Positions 1 to 64,000 of a stretch of 64,000 bases of DNA are shown one piece after another. The stretch is from the NCBI GenBank assembly GCA_020152595.1, contig JAIGNY010000879.1, positions 723,501 through 787,500 on the forward strand. The letters are read 5' to 3'. The notes below the pieces were generated by a model that was not told the origin of the DNA, did not search any database, and was given only the letters and a program-made list of their open reading frames with translations. The translations under genes were made by a program, and so were the position numbers. This stretch comes from Chiridota heheva. Its lineage: Eukaryota; Echinodermata; Holothuroidea; Apodida; Chiridotidae. Within the stretch, counting starts at the first letter, position 1. Each line of letters begins with the position of its first letter.

Positions 1-272
1 GTAAAAAGAGAATAAAACAATAATTTAAATCTAAAAGGCCAGATATCGTGTTGACGTGGATACCGTGGAGATCAGAACTACAATATAATCCAACATTTTT
101 GATTGGTCAAAATGTTTACCCAATTACCGATCATTCACCGACAAGCCAATTAATTACCGCCGCGGAAGTGACGTTGCTAGTATGATTTATTGGTGAAGGC
201 CGAGTAGGCTTCTTGAGATAAGATTTCCTCTTTGAAATTTCTACGTTCTAATTTTTTCTTTGCTCTTCACAG
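1..272. other. Intron 5' of e1 with a dispersed-repeat fragment
   Basis: No coding module. Bases about 36-230 (around GATTGGTCAAAATG and CCGCGGAAGTGAC) resemble 31010-31165 and, more weakly, 34075-34230, so they belong to an interspersed repeat family I cannot name. Confidence 0.55.

Positions 273-64000
<63,728 letters not shown>

Overview
The window is eukaryotic, AT-rich genomic DNA. It has short exons with GT-AG splice sites, long AT-rich introns, long (TA)n microsatellites, a tRNA-derived SINE, TIR/foldback elements and a decayed non-LTR reverse transcriptase. The domain types and repeat content suggest a marine invertebrate (echinoderm, other invertebrate deuterostome, cnidarian or lophotrochozoan). 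The sequence alone does not fix the phylum.

Essentially all coding sequence lies on the + strand and looks like the interior of one very large gene, or less likely a row of related genes. It encodes a secreted, cysteine-rich protein built from two domain types: antistasin-like modules (about 26 residues, six Cys, pattern CxxxxCxxxCxxG[FY]xxDxxGCxxCxC) and WAP four-disulfide-core modules (GICxExC...DC...[11 protein letters not shown]). I placed 84 complete exons plus one cut by the right edge. They encode about 3,170 residues, with about 78 antistasin modules and 17 WAP modules. Every complete exon except one is a multiple of three, and all are phase 1-1, so modules can be added or lost without breaking the frame. 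No signal peptide, start, terminal stop or poly(A) site of the gene was found, so both ends lie outside the window.

Layout. 0.3-16.7 kb: 35 single-module antistasin exons in a repeating A-B-C-D quartet. The middle of this block (about 1.9-10.7 kb) is a recent tandem array with a period of about 2,018 bp; its flanks are older, diverged copies. 17-32 kb: WAP exons alternate with single antistasin exons, including one WAP+antistasin fusion exon, one frameshifted WAP exon and one WAP lacking a core cysteine. This part also holds long (TA)n tracts, several minisatellites and transposable elements. 33-46.7 kb: antistasin exons with a C-R-I-A-C reactive loop, spread by a segmental duplication of about 3.9 kb present in three copies with different internal deletions and half-exon relics. 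48.5-49.5 kb: a single 984-bp exon carrying nine antistasin modules and one WAP with no introns. 49.9-64 kb: more widely spaced WAP and antistasin exons, continuing past the right edge.

By homology to leech antistasin-family inhibitors, the residue just after the second Cys of each antistasin module is the likely P1 residue. It is mostly Ala in the 5' block, Arg in the 33-44 kb block, and Met, Lys, Phe or Asn in scattered modules. The gene may therefore encode a multi-headed serine-protease inhibitor with a diversified specificity repertoire. This function is inferred; the domains and exon structure are seen directly.
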